From contig WHUX01000065.1 of NCBI GenBank assembly GCA_015179025.1, forward strand, positions 186,001-250,000: a stretch of 64,000 nt of DNA. Direction: 5' to 3'. The translations under genes and the position numbers were made by a program. The notes under the pieces were generated by a model. That model was not told the origin of the DNA. It did not search any database and saw only the letters and a program-made list of their open reading frames with translations. The stretch is from Terfezia claveryi (lineage: Eukaryota > Ascomycota > Pezizomycetes > Pezizales > Pezizaceae). Of this stretch, positions 34,295-46,429 are shown piece after piece. Every line of letters starts with the position of its first letter. Within the stretch, counting starts at the first letter, position 1.

Positions 34295-34985
34295 CAAAGC
34301 TTGAGGGAGGACCGTCCAGCCAGTGCAGGTTTGGCGCCTTTGTAAGAGGTGCAATATGAATTATTCCGGCGATCACCTTACACCTCGATGCCCTGAATCC
34401 GCTTCTGTATGTCTCTACAGTTTGGCCGGGGATCACCCAGAGCTGATTCGATAATAATCATGATGACTGTTGTACAGTTGCAAGATTAATCCCTACACAA
34501 AACCGAACAATCAGAGCATGACTACAACATATGCCCAAGCTGTAATCTTGGGCATATATCATGTTCCTATGGGCTGTTGTTCAATTTGGTTGCTGAGAAC
34601 TTCGCTGGACGTAGATCTCGACAGCGGCTGAGCCTAGGACAAACATTATATAGTTATACATTTAGGCATTCGCTCTATCTCTGCGTGTGTGGTTAACGTT
34701 GGTCGACCCAGTACGAGAAGCCCGAAGTCAATTCTTATAAGTTGACGTGACGTGACGTGACGCTTCTGACTAAGCATGCGAATACAATGAGCGTGCTATC
34801 CTGGCCTAAAGTACAGTAAGTCGCCCTCAGAACTTTAGATTCATAGCTCCGAGCCACCACACCCTTATAACAAAGCCTTCTCTTAAGAACGACTAGACGC
34901 CCCCCGTATCCGCCGACCCTCAGCGAGTCCACCAACGCAACTTGACCGTTGATAACCGCGCGCAACACCACACACGAGCTTTAAA
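34295..34985. promoter_or_regulatory. Divergent promoter region with four TGACG repeats
   Basis: This gap separates the WD40 gene (-) from SPT5 (+). At 34743-34762 the sequence has TGACG four times at 5-nt spacing, which contains overlapping TGACGTGA boxes like ATF/CREB-type bZIP sites. No other motif was recognised. Confidence 0.5.
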
Positions 34986-37900
34986 ATGGCCACTGCTAAT
35001 CTTCTCAACCAAAACTTCGATTCAGACGAGGATGATGAAGATTTTGAGGCCGGGGATGATGTGGATGGTGAGAATGAGCCCGATGAAGAGGAAGGTGGCA
35101 ATGCCAAAGCCTCATCAAAGCGGAGCCGTAGAGATGAGGAAGACGAAGAGGAGGACGAGGAAGAGGACGAGGATGAGGAGGAGGAGGATGAGGACGATGA
35201 AGAAGATCAGGTGAGCCCAAGTCAGCCTCTATGGAAGTGCTTTTAACCAACTTTATCAATTGCCCGATTCGTCTAACATGTATTTTCTTTAGCCACGACG
35301 GAAACGTCTAAAGCGAAAGGGCCTCAACAGGTTCATTGATGTCGAAGCCGAAGTTGACGAGGATGAGGAGGATTTTGAAGATGAGGACGATGAGCTGCTC
35401 GCCGGAGAGGGTGGGTTTATCGAACGCGAAGATGAGGCCGAGATCACCAGGCATAGAGACGATCACCGACATCGAGAACTTGACCGTCGCCTTCAAGCTG
35501 AAAATGCCCAAGATTTACAAGACATTGCTGCTGGATTTGTTCTCCGACACGGTAGGACCTCCGGGCACCGAGGGTTGGATTCTAGGTCGGTCCCGCGAAA
35601 GCTGCTCTTGCCATCAGTTCAAGATCCTTCAATCTGGGGTATCAGATGCAAACCAGGAAAAGAGAGGGAAGTGATTTTCAGCATTATGAGGAGGTGTGAA
35701 CAAATGTCACAGACACGGAATCCATTGAACATCACGTCAGCATTTGAACGAGGCGGTGGGGGAGCGACAATGGCAGGGTACATCTATGTAGAGGCTAGGA
35801 AGCAGGCAGATGTTATGACTGCGTTACAAGGAATACAGGATGTTTACCCAGGAACCAAGACAATTTTAGTTCCCATCAAGGAAATGTCTGATCTACTTCA
35901 TGTGGTCAAGAAAGCCGAGATAACTCCAGGTCAATGGGTCAGGTACAAGCGCGGCAAGTATACAGGCGATTTGGCCCAGGTTGAGAATGTCAGTGCGAAT
36001 GGTCTCGAGCTTCGGATTCGCATGGTACCCCGATTAGACTACGGCAACAACAAGGACAACAATGCAATCGACGCCAATGACCCCAACAAAAGGAAGAGAG
36101 CATTTGGAAAGCCCAACGCAACCATCGGGAGACCTCCTCAGCGACTTTTCTCCGAGCTGGAAGCAAAGGCTGGGTTCGTTACGCAACAACCCTCAAAGGG
36201 TGGAAAAAAATGTTTCAGCTTCATGGGTGAAGATTATGAGGATGGGTATCTTCTGAAGGAAGTCAAATTATCGGTGGTTTCTACCGAGAATGTTAATCCG
36301 ACACTAGAAGAAGTCACCAAGTTTGCTTCTGGAGGAGAGGACGGAACGGAAGCTTTAGACTTGAATGCTCTTGCAGTATCGCTGAGAACTGGTGCCCAGT
36401 CGGCTTATCAACCAGGCGATATTGTGGAGGTTTTTGAGGGGGAACAGCAGGGCCTCATAGGAAAAGTCAAAGCCGTTACCCGTGAAATTGTCACTATGGA
36501 TGTCTTGGAGGGCGACCTCAAGGGAACCAGGATTGAAGTTCCATTCAAGGGACTAAGAAAGAAGTTCAAGGAAGGAGACCATGTCAGGGTTACTGGCGGT
36601 AGCAGGTATAAAGATGAAGTTGGTATGGTGGTCAGGATTGTCGCGGACAAGGTAACTATTGTGAGCGACACGACAATGCAGGAAATTACGGTCTTTTCGA
36701 AGGATCTACGGGATGCTACAGAAAGCGCTGGTGGAGGTCTAGATAGTAAATACGACCTCCATGACTTAGTGCAGCTTGAGTAGGTTATCATAGTTCCTCT
36801 CGTCTCCCCAGCGTTAGACTAACATAAGATTAGCCCCACAACCGTTGGATGCGTGACAAAGGTTGATAGAGAGTCACTCCGTGTTCTCGATCAAAATGGG
36901 CATTCCCGACTAATCATGCCTTCCCAAATCTCTAATAAAATAACCAATCGGCGCCATGGTGCTGCCACGGACCGTAATGGTTCTGAGATCCGAGTCGGAG
37001 ACACTGTTAAAGAGGTCTCTGGAGAAGCAAAGCAGGGAACCATTTTACATATCTTCCGTGCATTTGCATTTCTACACAACCGGGACCAGACAGAGAATGC
37101 TGGTGTTTTTGTGTGCCGCACTAACAATGTAGCAACCATCATTGCCAAAGGTGGGCGGATTACGACTGGGCAATCTTCAGGGCCTGATCTTACCAAGATG
37201 AATCCTGCGATGATAAGAAATCAGAGCAATATGCCACCGCCTCCCGTAATTCCCAAGCAAGGTGGCAGAGACAAAACCATCGGGCAAACGGTTACAATTA
37301 GGCAGGGTGAATATAAGGGTCTCTTGGGGATTGTCAAAGATGCCACTGAGACGCATGCGAGAGTCGAGTTGCATACCAAGGGCAAGACCATTTCAGTAGA
37401 CAAGATGAAATTAGGCTTCAGAGAGTACGTGCTCGTCCCAAATCCAACCTTCAATACGCTAATATTCATGTAAACTTAGCCCGATTACTGGCGCAATTCA
37501 GTCCTATGAGCAGTTCATCTCCGTCGGGGGTAGAGGCCGCGGACAGTTTGGAAGCTCTGGAGGATCAAATGGCCATAGTGGATCTGGGACTCCCCGAACT
37601 GACTGGTCTGGTAGTCGAACACCTGTGCCAGATTTCCAAGGTAGTAGAACACCTGCATGGGGTGGTGGCAGAAGTGAGTTTTTTCCCCTTCTATTTTCTA
37701 CTTCTTGGTGACAGTTACGGACTAACACACGGCACCAGCACCTGCATGGATGAATTCCGATGGAGGACGAACTCCGGGACACATTAGTGGTTCCAAAACT
37801 CCTGCATGGGGAGCGGACGGAAACAGAAGCACATATGATCGTGGAAATGTAGGTACTCAAAGAAGTTACTACCGTATAACGGTCACTTATAGATTTGACA

Positions 37901-38420
37901 GAGGACACCCGCGTGGAACCCGGGATCTAGAACACCATATCTTGGATCTGGTGATCGTAGTGCATGGGACGCAGGCTCCAAGACACCTGGACGCCCCGGT
38001 GAATCGAATGGCTACGATTATTCTTCCAGTACTTCCCGAACTCCCGGTGCATTTGCCGCCTCTCCCGATTTCACTTCCAATACTCCCTATAATTCTGCAC
38101 CGACCCCCGGAAACCCGATATCTGCACCTACACCTGGTGGTTTATCTGCGCCGACGCCATTGGCTATGTCTGCGCCTACCCCAGGCGCGTCTGGCGGATA
38201 TGGTGGCTACTCGGCCCCTACACCTTCCGCATATAACGCACCTACGCCCGGGGCATCCGGAGGTTATGGCAGTAGAGACCCGAGAAGTGCAAGGGGTGGA
38301 TATTACGAGGGGGCGCCGACACCAGCTGGAGGGGGCTATAGCAGCGCAAAGACACCAGGAGCATGGGGTGGTGCTGATGATGATGATGGGGAACCCAGAT
38401 ACTCTACCCCTAGTCCATAG
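34986..38420 (+). CDS. SPT5: Transcription elongation factor SPT5
   Basis: Six exons (34986-35210, 35293-36779, 36834-37424, 37480-37673, 37739-37848, 37902-38420) give 1041 residues. Spt5 pairs with Spt4 as DSIF, binds the RNA polymerase II clamp, and supports processivity and capping. Order of features: an extremely acidic N terminus (Glu/Asp runs to residue 75), a basic [10 protein letters not shown] stretch, the NGN domain ([20 protein letters not shown]), several KOW motifs (for example [20 protein letters not shown] and [20 protein letters not shown]), and a long C-terminal repeat region. The last part has RTPAW/KTPAW units and then SAPTPG units, the kind of repeats phosphorylated by Bur1/CDK9. 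All introns keep frame; two split GAC codons (LVQLD, GFRD). The start ATG is the first in frame. Confidence 0.94.
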
Positions 38421-38946
38421 TTGGGTGCCTAGTCTGGCGTTGAACGTTTGAACAAAAAAGGGCCATTGAATTTTGCGTTTGTAGATTGGAATTTTTTATG
38501 ATGCTTTTTATCATTCAGAAAAAACTGAGTTCATCCCACATGAGATCCTGAAATAGAGAAGTTTAATGCAGAGCATTCATTGCATCTGCTTAGGATGTCA
38601 GGGGGAATTGTTATGATCATCATGAATGTACTTGTATAGCTCGTAGCAGTCTAGCTTTGTATCTTTCTTTACCGCGATGTTTTGATCATATGGATCGAGA
38701 AGATGGAATTACTTGGATCGGTTCACTTCGCTGATGGTACTGTATAGCTTTGCTTTGCATGATCCCTGTGGCGATCGAGAGCGCAGCAACGTAAACATAG
38801 AGCTATTCGTGAGGACTTCTGCGGCCCAATCAACCTAGATCTAGATGTCAAGGACCAGCCTGGTTGGACGCCTGGTTGTAAAACAGGACGTCGTGACCTC
38901 CCCCAGTAACCGCTACCACCAAGGAAGAAGCAACAATCACAATACC
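38421..38946. other. Intergenic
   Basis: 3' flank of SPT5 and promoter of the hydrolase gene. Nothing else was recognised. Confidence 0.4.
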
Positions 38947-40091
38947 ATGCCACTCACCCCCTCCTTATCCATAAATGTCCCCTCACTCTACGACTACAAG
39001 CTCCTCGAAACAAGGATATATATCCCCCACCAAGAGCTACAACATGCAAAATCCGTTTTAGACATTTCGGATCCGAGGGACGGGCGGAGAAGGGCTTGGT
39101 TTAGAAACAAGAAGGCGGCGGTAGTGGCTCACCCATATGCTACGTTGGGGGGCAATTATAATGACCATGTGGTTATGTATGTGGTGAATGCTTTGTTGCA
39201 GAGGGGATGGGTTGTGGCAACGTTTAATTTTAGGTGGGTACATTCGTTATCTTGATTTGAGGGTCTGTTACACGTCGTGGGAAGCCGGCAATGTCATGTA
39301 GATAAGACAGGGCGCTAATATTATTACCCGGGTTTATAAGGGGAGCGGGAAAGTCAGGAGGGAGTACAAGTTGGACGGGGAAGCCAGAGATTAGGGATTA
39401 TCAGGGCATCTTAGGGGCAGTGATGTCATTTGTTGACGCACTGGGGGAAAATGATGCTGAAGGAGGCACGGGGCGACCCGAAGATACCAATATACAATCT
39501 GGGATAGTAGCACGGAGGATGAAAATACTTATGGCAGGCTATTCATATGGATCACTGATCACATCACATCTACCCCCAGTGGAAGAGATGGCTCAGCAGA
39601 TTGAGATGGGTATAGAAACATCACCAAAGTATAAGACCTGTATTGAGGGTCTAAGAGGATTTGGGAGAGCCTGGGGGCATAGTAGCCTTCCTGTCACTGA
39701 GACGCCTAGCGTATTTGAAATCAGCGGGATAGAGATACATCCAAGCTACTTACTCATATCTCCGCTTCTCCCTCCGTTATCAAGCTTTCTGACACTATCG
39801 ATATTCTCGGCTGCGACGACAAGCAGTATTATGTCTGAAGAGCTAGGGAAACATAAGAGAGGGAGTATCTTAGTCATCCACGGTGATACGGATATGTTCA
39901 CCTCAGCGGCGAAGTACAGGAAGTGGAGGGAAACATGGACTGTGACCGAAGAAGGGGGGGAGATACAAACGAGGACCGTCGTGGAAATTGCCGGTGCAGG
40001 GCATTTGTGGATTGAAGAGGGAGTGATGGAACAGCTTGTAAAAGCTCTAGGGGAGTGGGCTGATGGGTTGAGTGTGCAGGAGGAGATATGA
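38947..40091 (+). CDS. Alpha/beta hydrolase of the COG2945-like type
   Basis: Two exons (38947-39233, 39341-40091) with a 107-nt intron give 345 residues. The fold's usual signs are present: an early VVAHPYATLGGNYND strand-turn, FNFRGAGKSGG spanning the splice site, the nucleophile elbow GYSYGS with Ser164, an acid in HGDTDMF, and His in GAGHLW. This spacing matches small serine hydrolases of the alpha/beta superfamily in which the FNxRGxGxSxG loop follows strand 4. The natural substrate is unknown. An in-frame region extends upstream to 38845, but the Met at 38947 fits the typical length of the N terminus. Confidence 0.85.
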
Positions 40092-42861
40092 AAGCAAGGG
40101 GACGTGGATTGCATTGGGATATACATGTGCATCTGAAAAAGGCGTGTCATTGAGGATGCATATATTAAGGGGAATCTGGGTGAACTATTAGCAATAGACG
40201 AGCGCAAAGAATGACATCCATGTTTGCTTCTGCAGGTATATATATACAGAGGCTCCAAGGGGAAATCAACCAAGCTGCAGGATGCAACGGTACGTACTGT
40301 ACAACGCAGAGGGATCCGGAAAACGTACCTATAAACAACACTGATGTATATCATAGATGAGCATCTGGGGTTGAGGGGTACTAGCGTGGCTATGGCGTCA
40401 CAATTCTTGTTTCCAATCCCATTGACATGTAACTTCCAAAGTAGCTATTATTAGACGAGACTTCCAAGAGATAACTCTTACCGGCAAGTCCTGTGTTTAC
40501 CCAGTCTCGCACACCCCTGCCAGACTTCCGTATGTTTTGATGATAGCACTTAGCTGCCAATCAGACTTATTTGAGGTCGCTTCTCACGTTACCTTTCAGC
40601 TACTGACGGTCATTGTCTATCCTTACGGGTGAAACGAAGTTCCACTCTTCGATCTCAGTACCAAAAATAAAACAAAGACCAGCAGCTCCATCGCAAGTAA
40701 TCAATGGCAAAATGCCACAGCAGTGATTTGATTGTAGCCCATCTGCATCACTGCCCAAGTGAGGAGTACTGCAAAGTTCACTGACAGGGGCCAGGCTTCT
40801 TGAAGGCTCCGAGTCCGAGTTGTCGTTCCGGAGGAGTGTACCATAACCTTGCAGCATTCACCGGAGGTTGATGAAAATTGCTCCAAATTGCTCCGCGAGA
40901 CGTCGACGCAGAATCATCCAGATCGAGTCCCCAGCATGATATGGAGGTACTACTTTACGCACCTATTAGTCAGTGCGCTACAGATACGAGAAACCCCCTT
41001 ACCGTACATACGCGCAGCTGGACTGCAGGTCTTGAGAACACTGAAACTGAAACAGCTCATAGTTGAGGATAATCCGCATTGTCTTGGACGACTCCTGTAT
41101 GTGGTAACTGTACATACACAACTACGTGTAACTTGTTGACTGTGCGTGTTTATCTGGCCGTGCTGAGAATGGTTTCGAGATCTACAGATGTATACGTAGT
41201 CTGAGAATATATTGTAAGACAGTAGGCGTTGCAAACATTCGGGAGGGAGGTGAGGATGTCAAGCCACATGAGGACAGGTTTGCTGACATCGCAGTATGGC
41301 CTGATACGGTAGTTGTAATGACATACAAATCCAAAAATCGGCGACGTCGGCAACTGCAATTCATCCTACTATATTCCGGCACTGCAGTCATCCTTCTTGA
41401 TCGCCTTGTCCTGGACCAGTCGATGTCGGCGTCTGCATCATTGCTCTCGCCAAGTTCATACATATTGTACTTATTACTTATTAGCGATCCGAGAGACAGC
41501 TGGCTGAGTTTAAACCTGTACGTACCTTAGCCGTCGGCAAGGCACTGGCATCTTGCAGAGAGTGGTAGGTAGGGCAGCTCTACATATTACCTTGCATACC
41601 TCCAGGGCCTATTGTGTTTGGTGTACACTACATCTGTGTGTCAAGAGAGCTGCCTCCACAGCGGAATTATGTATTTGCGTTACAGGCATCCTCCCTTATA
41701 GATACTTCAAGATCTGCGGCGTGGATTGGCCACTATTACCCATCATCCCTGAAGCCTACCATGCGATCTGGAGACATTACAGGTCTGCTTAGGGAATTGG
41801 AGCCAATCACCCAACTTTGAACTTCGAATACAGAGTTCCAAGGAGAAGGATCGTCAGGGTGAAACAATTTTCTCGGGATGTCGACACTAATCTATTTCAA
41901 TCTCCACTGCCATGGATAACCCACAAGTTTTGCCCTTCGGTACGGCTATGTGGAGAGCACAATGTCGTCTCCAGGATGCACCACCCTTCGGTCCAGTGGC
42001 AGGCAAGGCCCTATCACTAAATTTTTCGCGTTTATCACCATGAAAATCTCGTCACAAATTGGGTTTCAGCGATGGTTTATTGGTCAGACTGGCGCTACGG
42101 TACGTATGTACCGCATTGTGAACATTGACGCAACGGGAGACAGCCCGAGGCAAGTAAGTATGTGTTTTACATATGCCCTGCATCTCTTGACTGGGGGTGC
42201 TTCCGCTAGCTGCGGATATGTCCTGCACACCCGCATGAGATTTCAGTCATGTGCTCTGGCAACTGTGGATGCTCATTGGCAGTCCCCCCTTAGAGGAGAG
42301 ACAAAAATACCCAGCGAATGATACGTTTCTCTCCCATACTTTCTATTCTAATACCCCTCAATAGCTTGTATCGGATCTCCACTTACACATGTACCCCTTC
42401 AGCTTTGATTTCATTGCAGCATCATTGCTGCAGTATCCCAACCTTCTCTTGCTATACCATTATTGCCCTCGATTTCGATCTCTATACGATTGGAGTTTTA
42501 TCCTTTGGGGAATACCCTGGCTTTACTTCAATCATGACCGGTTTATCCTGCTACAAGGCCAATGGCAGGCGCCTAATCTATTGGCTCGATCTGCCGTAAG
42601 GTGGATATAATAATAAGACGCATATTCCCCCATTCAATGAACTTGTATGATGGAAATTCAAGATATTCGTTCATTCGTTCGGTTTTCTTATCACATCTGA
42701 CGACCCGAGACGTGTTTTACATATTGGCATACGACATTCTCTCCTTATGCAATATAATCCATTGAATTCTTAATCCCTTCCCTCATCCTTAAACACCTAT
42801 TCCTGTCCTAAGTTCAGTTACTGGAGACCCAAGGAATATCAGTGTCAACAGACCCTGGCCA
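40092..42861. other. Gene-poor region of 2.8 kb
   Basis: Only overlapping short frames on both strands were seen, none with domain features or coherent exon structure. There are no clear repeats. It includes the promoter of the F-box gene at its right end. Confidence 0.45.
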
Positions 42862-44882
42862 ATGGAGAATCTCCCATCAGACATTTTGCGGGAAATATTT
42901 GACCTCCTTGATCCTAATTGGGATGAGTACTCGACTGCAAACTATTGGCTTCGAATACCTAAGCATTACAAGCACGCGGAGAATCAAAGAGATCTCTCAG
43001 ACCTTGCCAGGCTTCGTCTTGTGTGCAGGAGGTTCAGTTCACTGGGAGCATCATACCTCTTCAGATGCGTGGTTCAGCGCTTCAACCGTGAGAGTTTCCG
43101 ACGACTAGAGCGCTTGGCTGAACACCCCGAGCTGGGGAATCATGTCAAGCAGTTTGTTTATCTCATGCCATACCTTTATGTGAAAGGTATTTACACTGCC
43201 TAGTTATGATTTTCTGTCTATGTCTATCGCTTTCTGCCCTTTTACCGCGACGTGGAGAGTGGAGACTGGTCGGAGGAAGATGACAACATGTGCCCATCAA
43301 TGTGTCAGAGGCAGTATGTAGGGCGGGTACTTCCTCCAGTCAATAAGGGCAAAAGAAGAGAAGGGTGCCCAGGGAGGCCATGTCATTTATCTGCTGTACC
43401 TCTTCTTACTAACTTTCTTCCATAGGCCCAAAAGATTTCGATACCTTCAAATCAGAAGGCCCCCAACTCTGCCGAGACTCTATGACAAGAAAAATTTTTG
43501 ATGATGATCAATTCGTGTACCCGCGGCTGTATGCGGAACAGCAAGACATTATCAACTCTTCCTACGACCTACATGTTCTCAAAAAGGCTATGAAATCATT
43601 CAAATCGTTGCAGCGGGTGACAGTCCTACAAACGGCCGGCCATGTTGATCTCGCTCTGCGACGATTGGCCTATTCCTCAGCTGCTTCCTTACAGGATCAT
43701 CTCCATCATCAGCTCCAACATCAAGAACAGTCTCACCATGTCTGGGATTACGTATACTGCTCTTGGGCTCCAGCATCCCAAAGGGTTGTAGAGACCATGT
43801 TACAGGCATTGCAGTATGGCAATTCTGGGGTTAAGTCATTTGTGTGTCCCATGATTTCCCCCCAAGGGTTGGTGAAAATCAATTACAACATACAACAAAT
43901 TGCTCTGGGGGGAGTGTGGAGGCAATTGACGCACCTGGAACTTAGCTTCGACGACAAAGAACTTTCCATGAACTGGCCCAATGGTGTGAATGGACGAGAC
44001 CAGGGGAACTTAGATGAACGCATCTTACTTTTGTCGGAATTGTTCTTCAAGGATCTTTTCACAACGGCAGAGAACTTGTCGACGATATTTTTAGGCTTCG
44101 ACCCCAACCGGCCCCTGAATATTCCGCTGGAGGGAGTCTTCCACAACGTATCATGGTCAAAACTAAAGAGCCTGGGATTGGAAAGTTGGAGGCTTTCAGC
44201 TGTTGAAATAATTGAATTTCTCAAACGCCACAGAAAGACACTTCGAGGCTTGCGGCTTGGAAACATTCGCCTTCGGGATGGTGATTTGTGGAGGGATGTA
44301 GTTATAGCACTCAAACGGTATGCCCGGGAATTGCAAGTGATCAGTTTGGACGGATGTGGATACGAGAAGGAATTTGATAAAAGAAAACAAAACGCACTAA
44401 TGATTGGCATTAATAATAACCTTCCCGGGAGTCTGGGGGGGGCTCTTGCTGGAATCTTGCCTGGTGATGATGGGTGGATGGATGAGTTGAGTATGGCGTT
44501 AGGAATTGAAGTGGATGACAGCAGTGCCAGCGACACTGATGAATCGTTGGAGGGCAGCAACCACGATGACAACGGAGTGGAAGTCGTTGACTTGGATGAT
44601 CATGGCCTCGTGGGCCCTGGAGCGGCTGCTGGAAATGGAATATATATGCTGAGCAGTAATCATATCTTTGATGTGAAGCTCGATCGGCCGGGGGTAGGGC
44701 TCCTGTGTTGGGGCCTTGACGATGAAGAAAGCATACTGTCAGACAACGGTCAGACGACTACATACGAGCAGAGAAGGAGGTGGGAGGAATGGATAGTTAG
44801 TGGTGGAAATGGGCCGAGTCATATTCCAGGAGGTGGCATATTTGTCGGAAGTGGTGGTGGGAAGGGCAAGTGTAAATCTTGA
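42862..44882 (+). CDS. F-box protein
   Basis: Two exons (42862-43186, 43426-44882) give 593 residues. The N terminus MENLPSDILREIFDLLDP begins a classic F-box, continued by LARLRLVCRRFSSLGASYLF. Such proteins link substrates to SCF ubiquitin ligases through Skp1. The rest contains leucine-rich, helical segments without a strict repeat (for example TLRGLRLGNIRLRDGD), similar to the divergent LRR-like regions of fungal F-box proteins. The C terminus is acidic, then Gly-rich. The 239-nt intron is much longer than its neighbours and has an open stretch (near 43240-43330), so a small extra exon is possible. Substrate unknown. Confidence 0.8.
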
Positions 44883-46084
44883 TATCACTTTGTTTTCAGC
44901 TTTTCAATATTGCATATCTCAGCCACACAAGATGGTCATGCAACAACTTACAGACTTATGTAAGCTAATTGAGACTAGACTGCCCAGCATATGTATAAAC
45001 GCGTGCGCGAGATTATACCCGTATTATTTCGAGTAATTGGCTAGCGCCTCAGACGTTAGAACCACGGCCATTTACATTCTGCTTCTACATCATGCAGCCA
45101 CCCTACACTACAGTATCAAATGACTTAGTCGCACGCTGTGATTTCAATGTAAATTGATACCTATCTAGATCTATGGAGGTGTAACAGAAGAGGGAACAGT
45201 ATGTACATAATCTTCAATGACCCAAGTATACTCCAATGCATCAGATCATCCCCCCTGGCTGGTATAGAGCGGTAGAAGGCTTCCAACTCTATATTTGACC
45301 CTGGATGAACACTGCCATTGCCAATAACAAAATCCGCAGCTGGAATACCATTAATACTTCCACCTTTTTTTCTCTAGAATAGCTTCGTTCTACCTGGCCG
45401 CTGCTTTGCTTTTGCCTGTGGCGTAGCAGGAATAGTCTTTCGGATACCAGGTAGATGCCGTGGAATATTGGCATCAGATACTGTTATAGGTGCTAGCAGA
45501 TTCCGACGTCTTGGTTGCATACACCAATAGACTTAAGCATAGGATAAAATAAATGAACCTCATTGTGGTGAAGGCAAGGCGAAACACTTCAAGTTTACTA
45601 TCTACATCAAACTTTGCCTCCGATGAGGTTGATTTGTTGTGTTTGTTCAATATGTCGGTATGCGGTACTTTGCCTTCTTCAGTATAATTTCGCATGTTAC
45701 CGACAGTCAGCTCTGAACACGCTAGCCAATTACTCGAAATAATACGGTAGCTGATGATAAGTTTTCTTCACATGCATTGGTGCGTTATGATTATCAGAAG
45801 AGCAACCTAATCTTCGAGGTTTGGTTATCACATGCCACCGATCCATGTCTAGAGAATTGCTTTACAATAATCTTTTTCTGTAAACAGGTTAATTAGGATT
45901 GGAACTCATGCCAAGACCCTCTGGGGTTGCGTTTTTGAACCTTGTACATTTCAAACAGCTCAACTTACGTCGTGTTAGTGCGTGTAGAGCTCTCAACCAA
46001 ACATTGACATGGCCGTGGTGAGTACGTAGACATAGGTGGCCAGGAAAAACGTAGGTTGCCGCTTTATATTCGCCGTTTTGAACA
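44883..46084. other. Gene-poor region
   Basis: The 3' flank of the F-box gene. It includes a possible small secreted peptide frame on the minus strand, listed separately. No other feature was recognised. Confidence 0.4.
45250..45563 (-). pseudogene. Possible small secreted protein, frame disrupted
   Basis: From an ATG at 45563 the minus strand encodes a strong signal-peptide-like start (MRFIYFILCLSLLVYA) followed by a short Ser/Thr-rich stretch and a stop at 45474. In the next frame a hydrophilic sequence with IPRHLPGIRKTIPATPQAKA continues and, after one more stop, reaches NGIPAADFVIGNGSVHPGSN. The pieces read as one basic secreted protein broken by one-base shifts, or as a real gene with an intron I cannot place. 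A GT..AG intron (45479 downward) would instead give a roughly 35-residue peptide. No family is recognised. Confidence 0.25.
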
Positions 46085-46429
46085 TTAACGGGTGGGATTT
46101 GGAACGGTGGTTATGGCCTTATGGCAGGGGTTTATAGTAGAGTTAAAAAGTGCCGTGTCTTTCTTACACACCTCTCGATAACGATAAATAGGCTTTGGTA
46201 GTGACGATGAGGGTGCAGGGTCAAAATACTTTATTCTGGTTTTGCAAGTGGATGTCGAGTATAATAATCCCATCTCCTGTGACTCATGGGAGTTGAGGGT
46301 AACGGAAGCTGGTACGACAAATAATATACAACCAATTGCAATTTTAACCAAACCGGGTACGGGAGCGAGTTTATACAAGGCTATTAGCATCGCCGTATAG
46401 TTCAAATAGAATGGACTAAGCCCTCTCAT
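46085..46429 (-). CDS. Hypothetical small protein with N-terminal hydrophobic segment
   Basis: A 114-codon ATG-initiated frame. After a short polar start there is a hydrophobic segment (about residues 14-42) ending in an alanine that could be cut by signal peptidase. A mature part of about 70 residues follows, with three Cys (STCKTR, YREVCKKD, NPCHKA). Size and layout resemble secreted effector candidates, but there is no homologue I can name. No intron or promoter evidence supports it, and the surroundings are gene-poor, so chance remains likely. Confidence 0.3.
   Translation of the reverse strand: MRGLSPFYLNYTAMLIALYKLAPVPGLVKIAIGCILFVVPASVTLNSHESQEMGLLYSTSTCKTRIKYFDPAPSSSLPKPIYRYREVCKKDTALFNSTINPCHKAITTVPNPTR

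Noticed and set aside
37750..38451. Plus-strand frame of 233 codons within SPT5
   Set aside because: Alternative frame over the SPT5 C-terminal repeat exons; the spliced SPT5 frame explains the region fully.
43883..44572. Minus-strand frame of 229 codons
   Set aside because: Shadow of the F-box gene's main exon.
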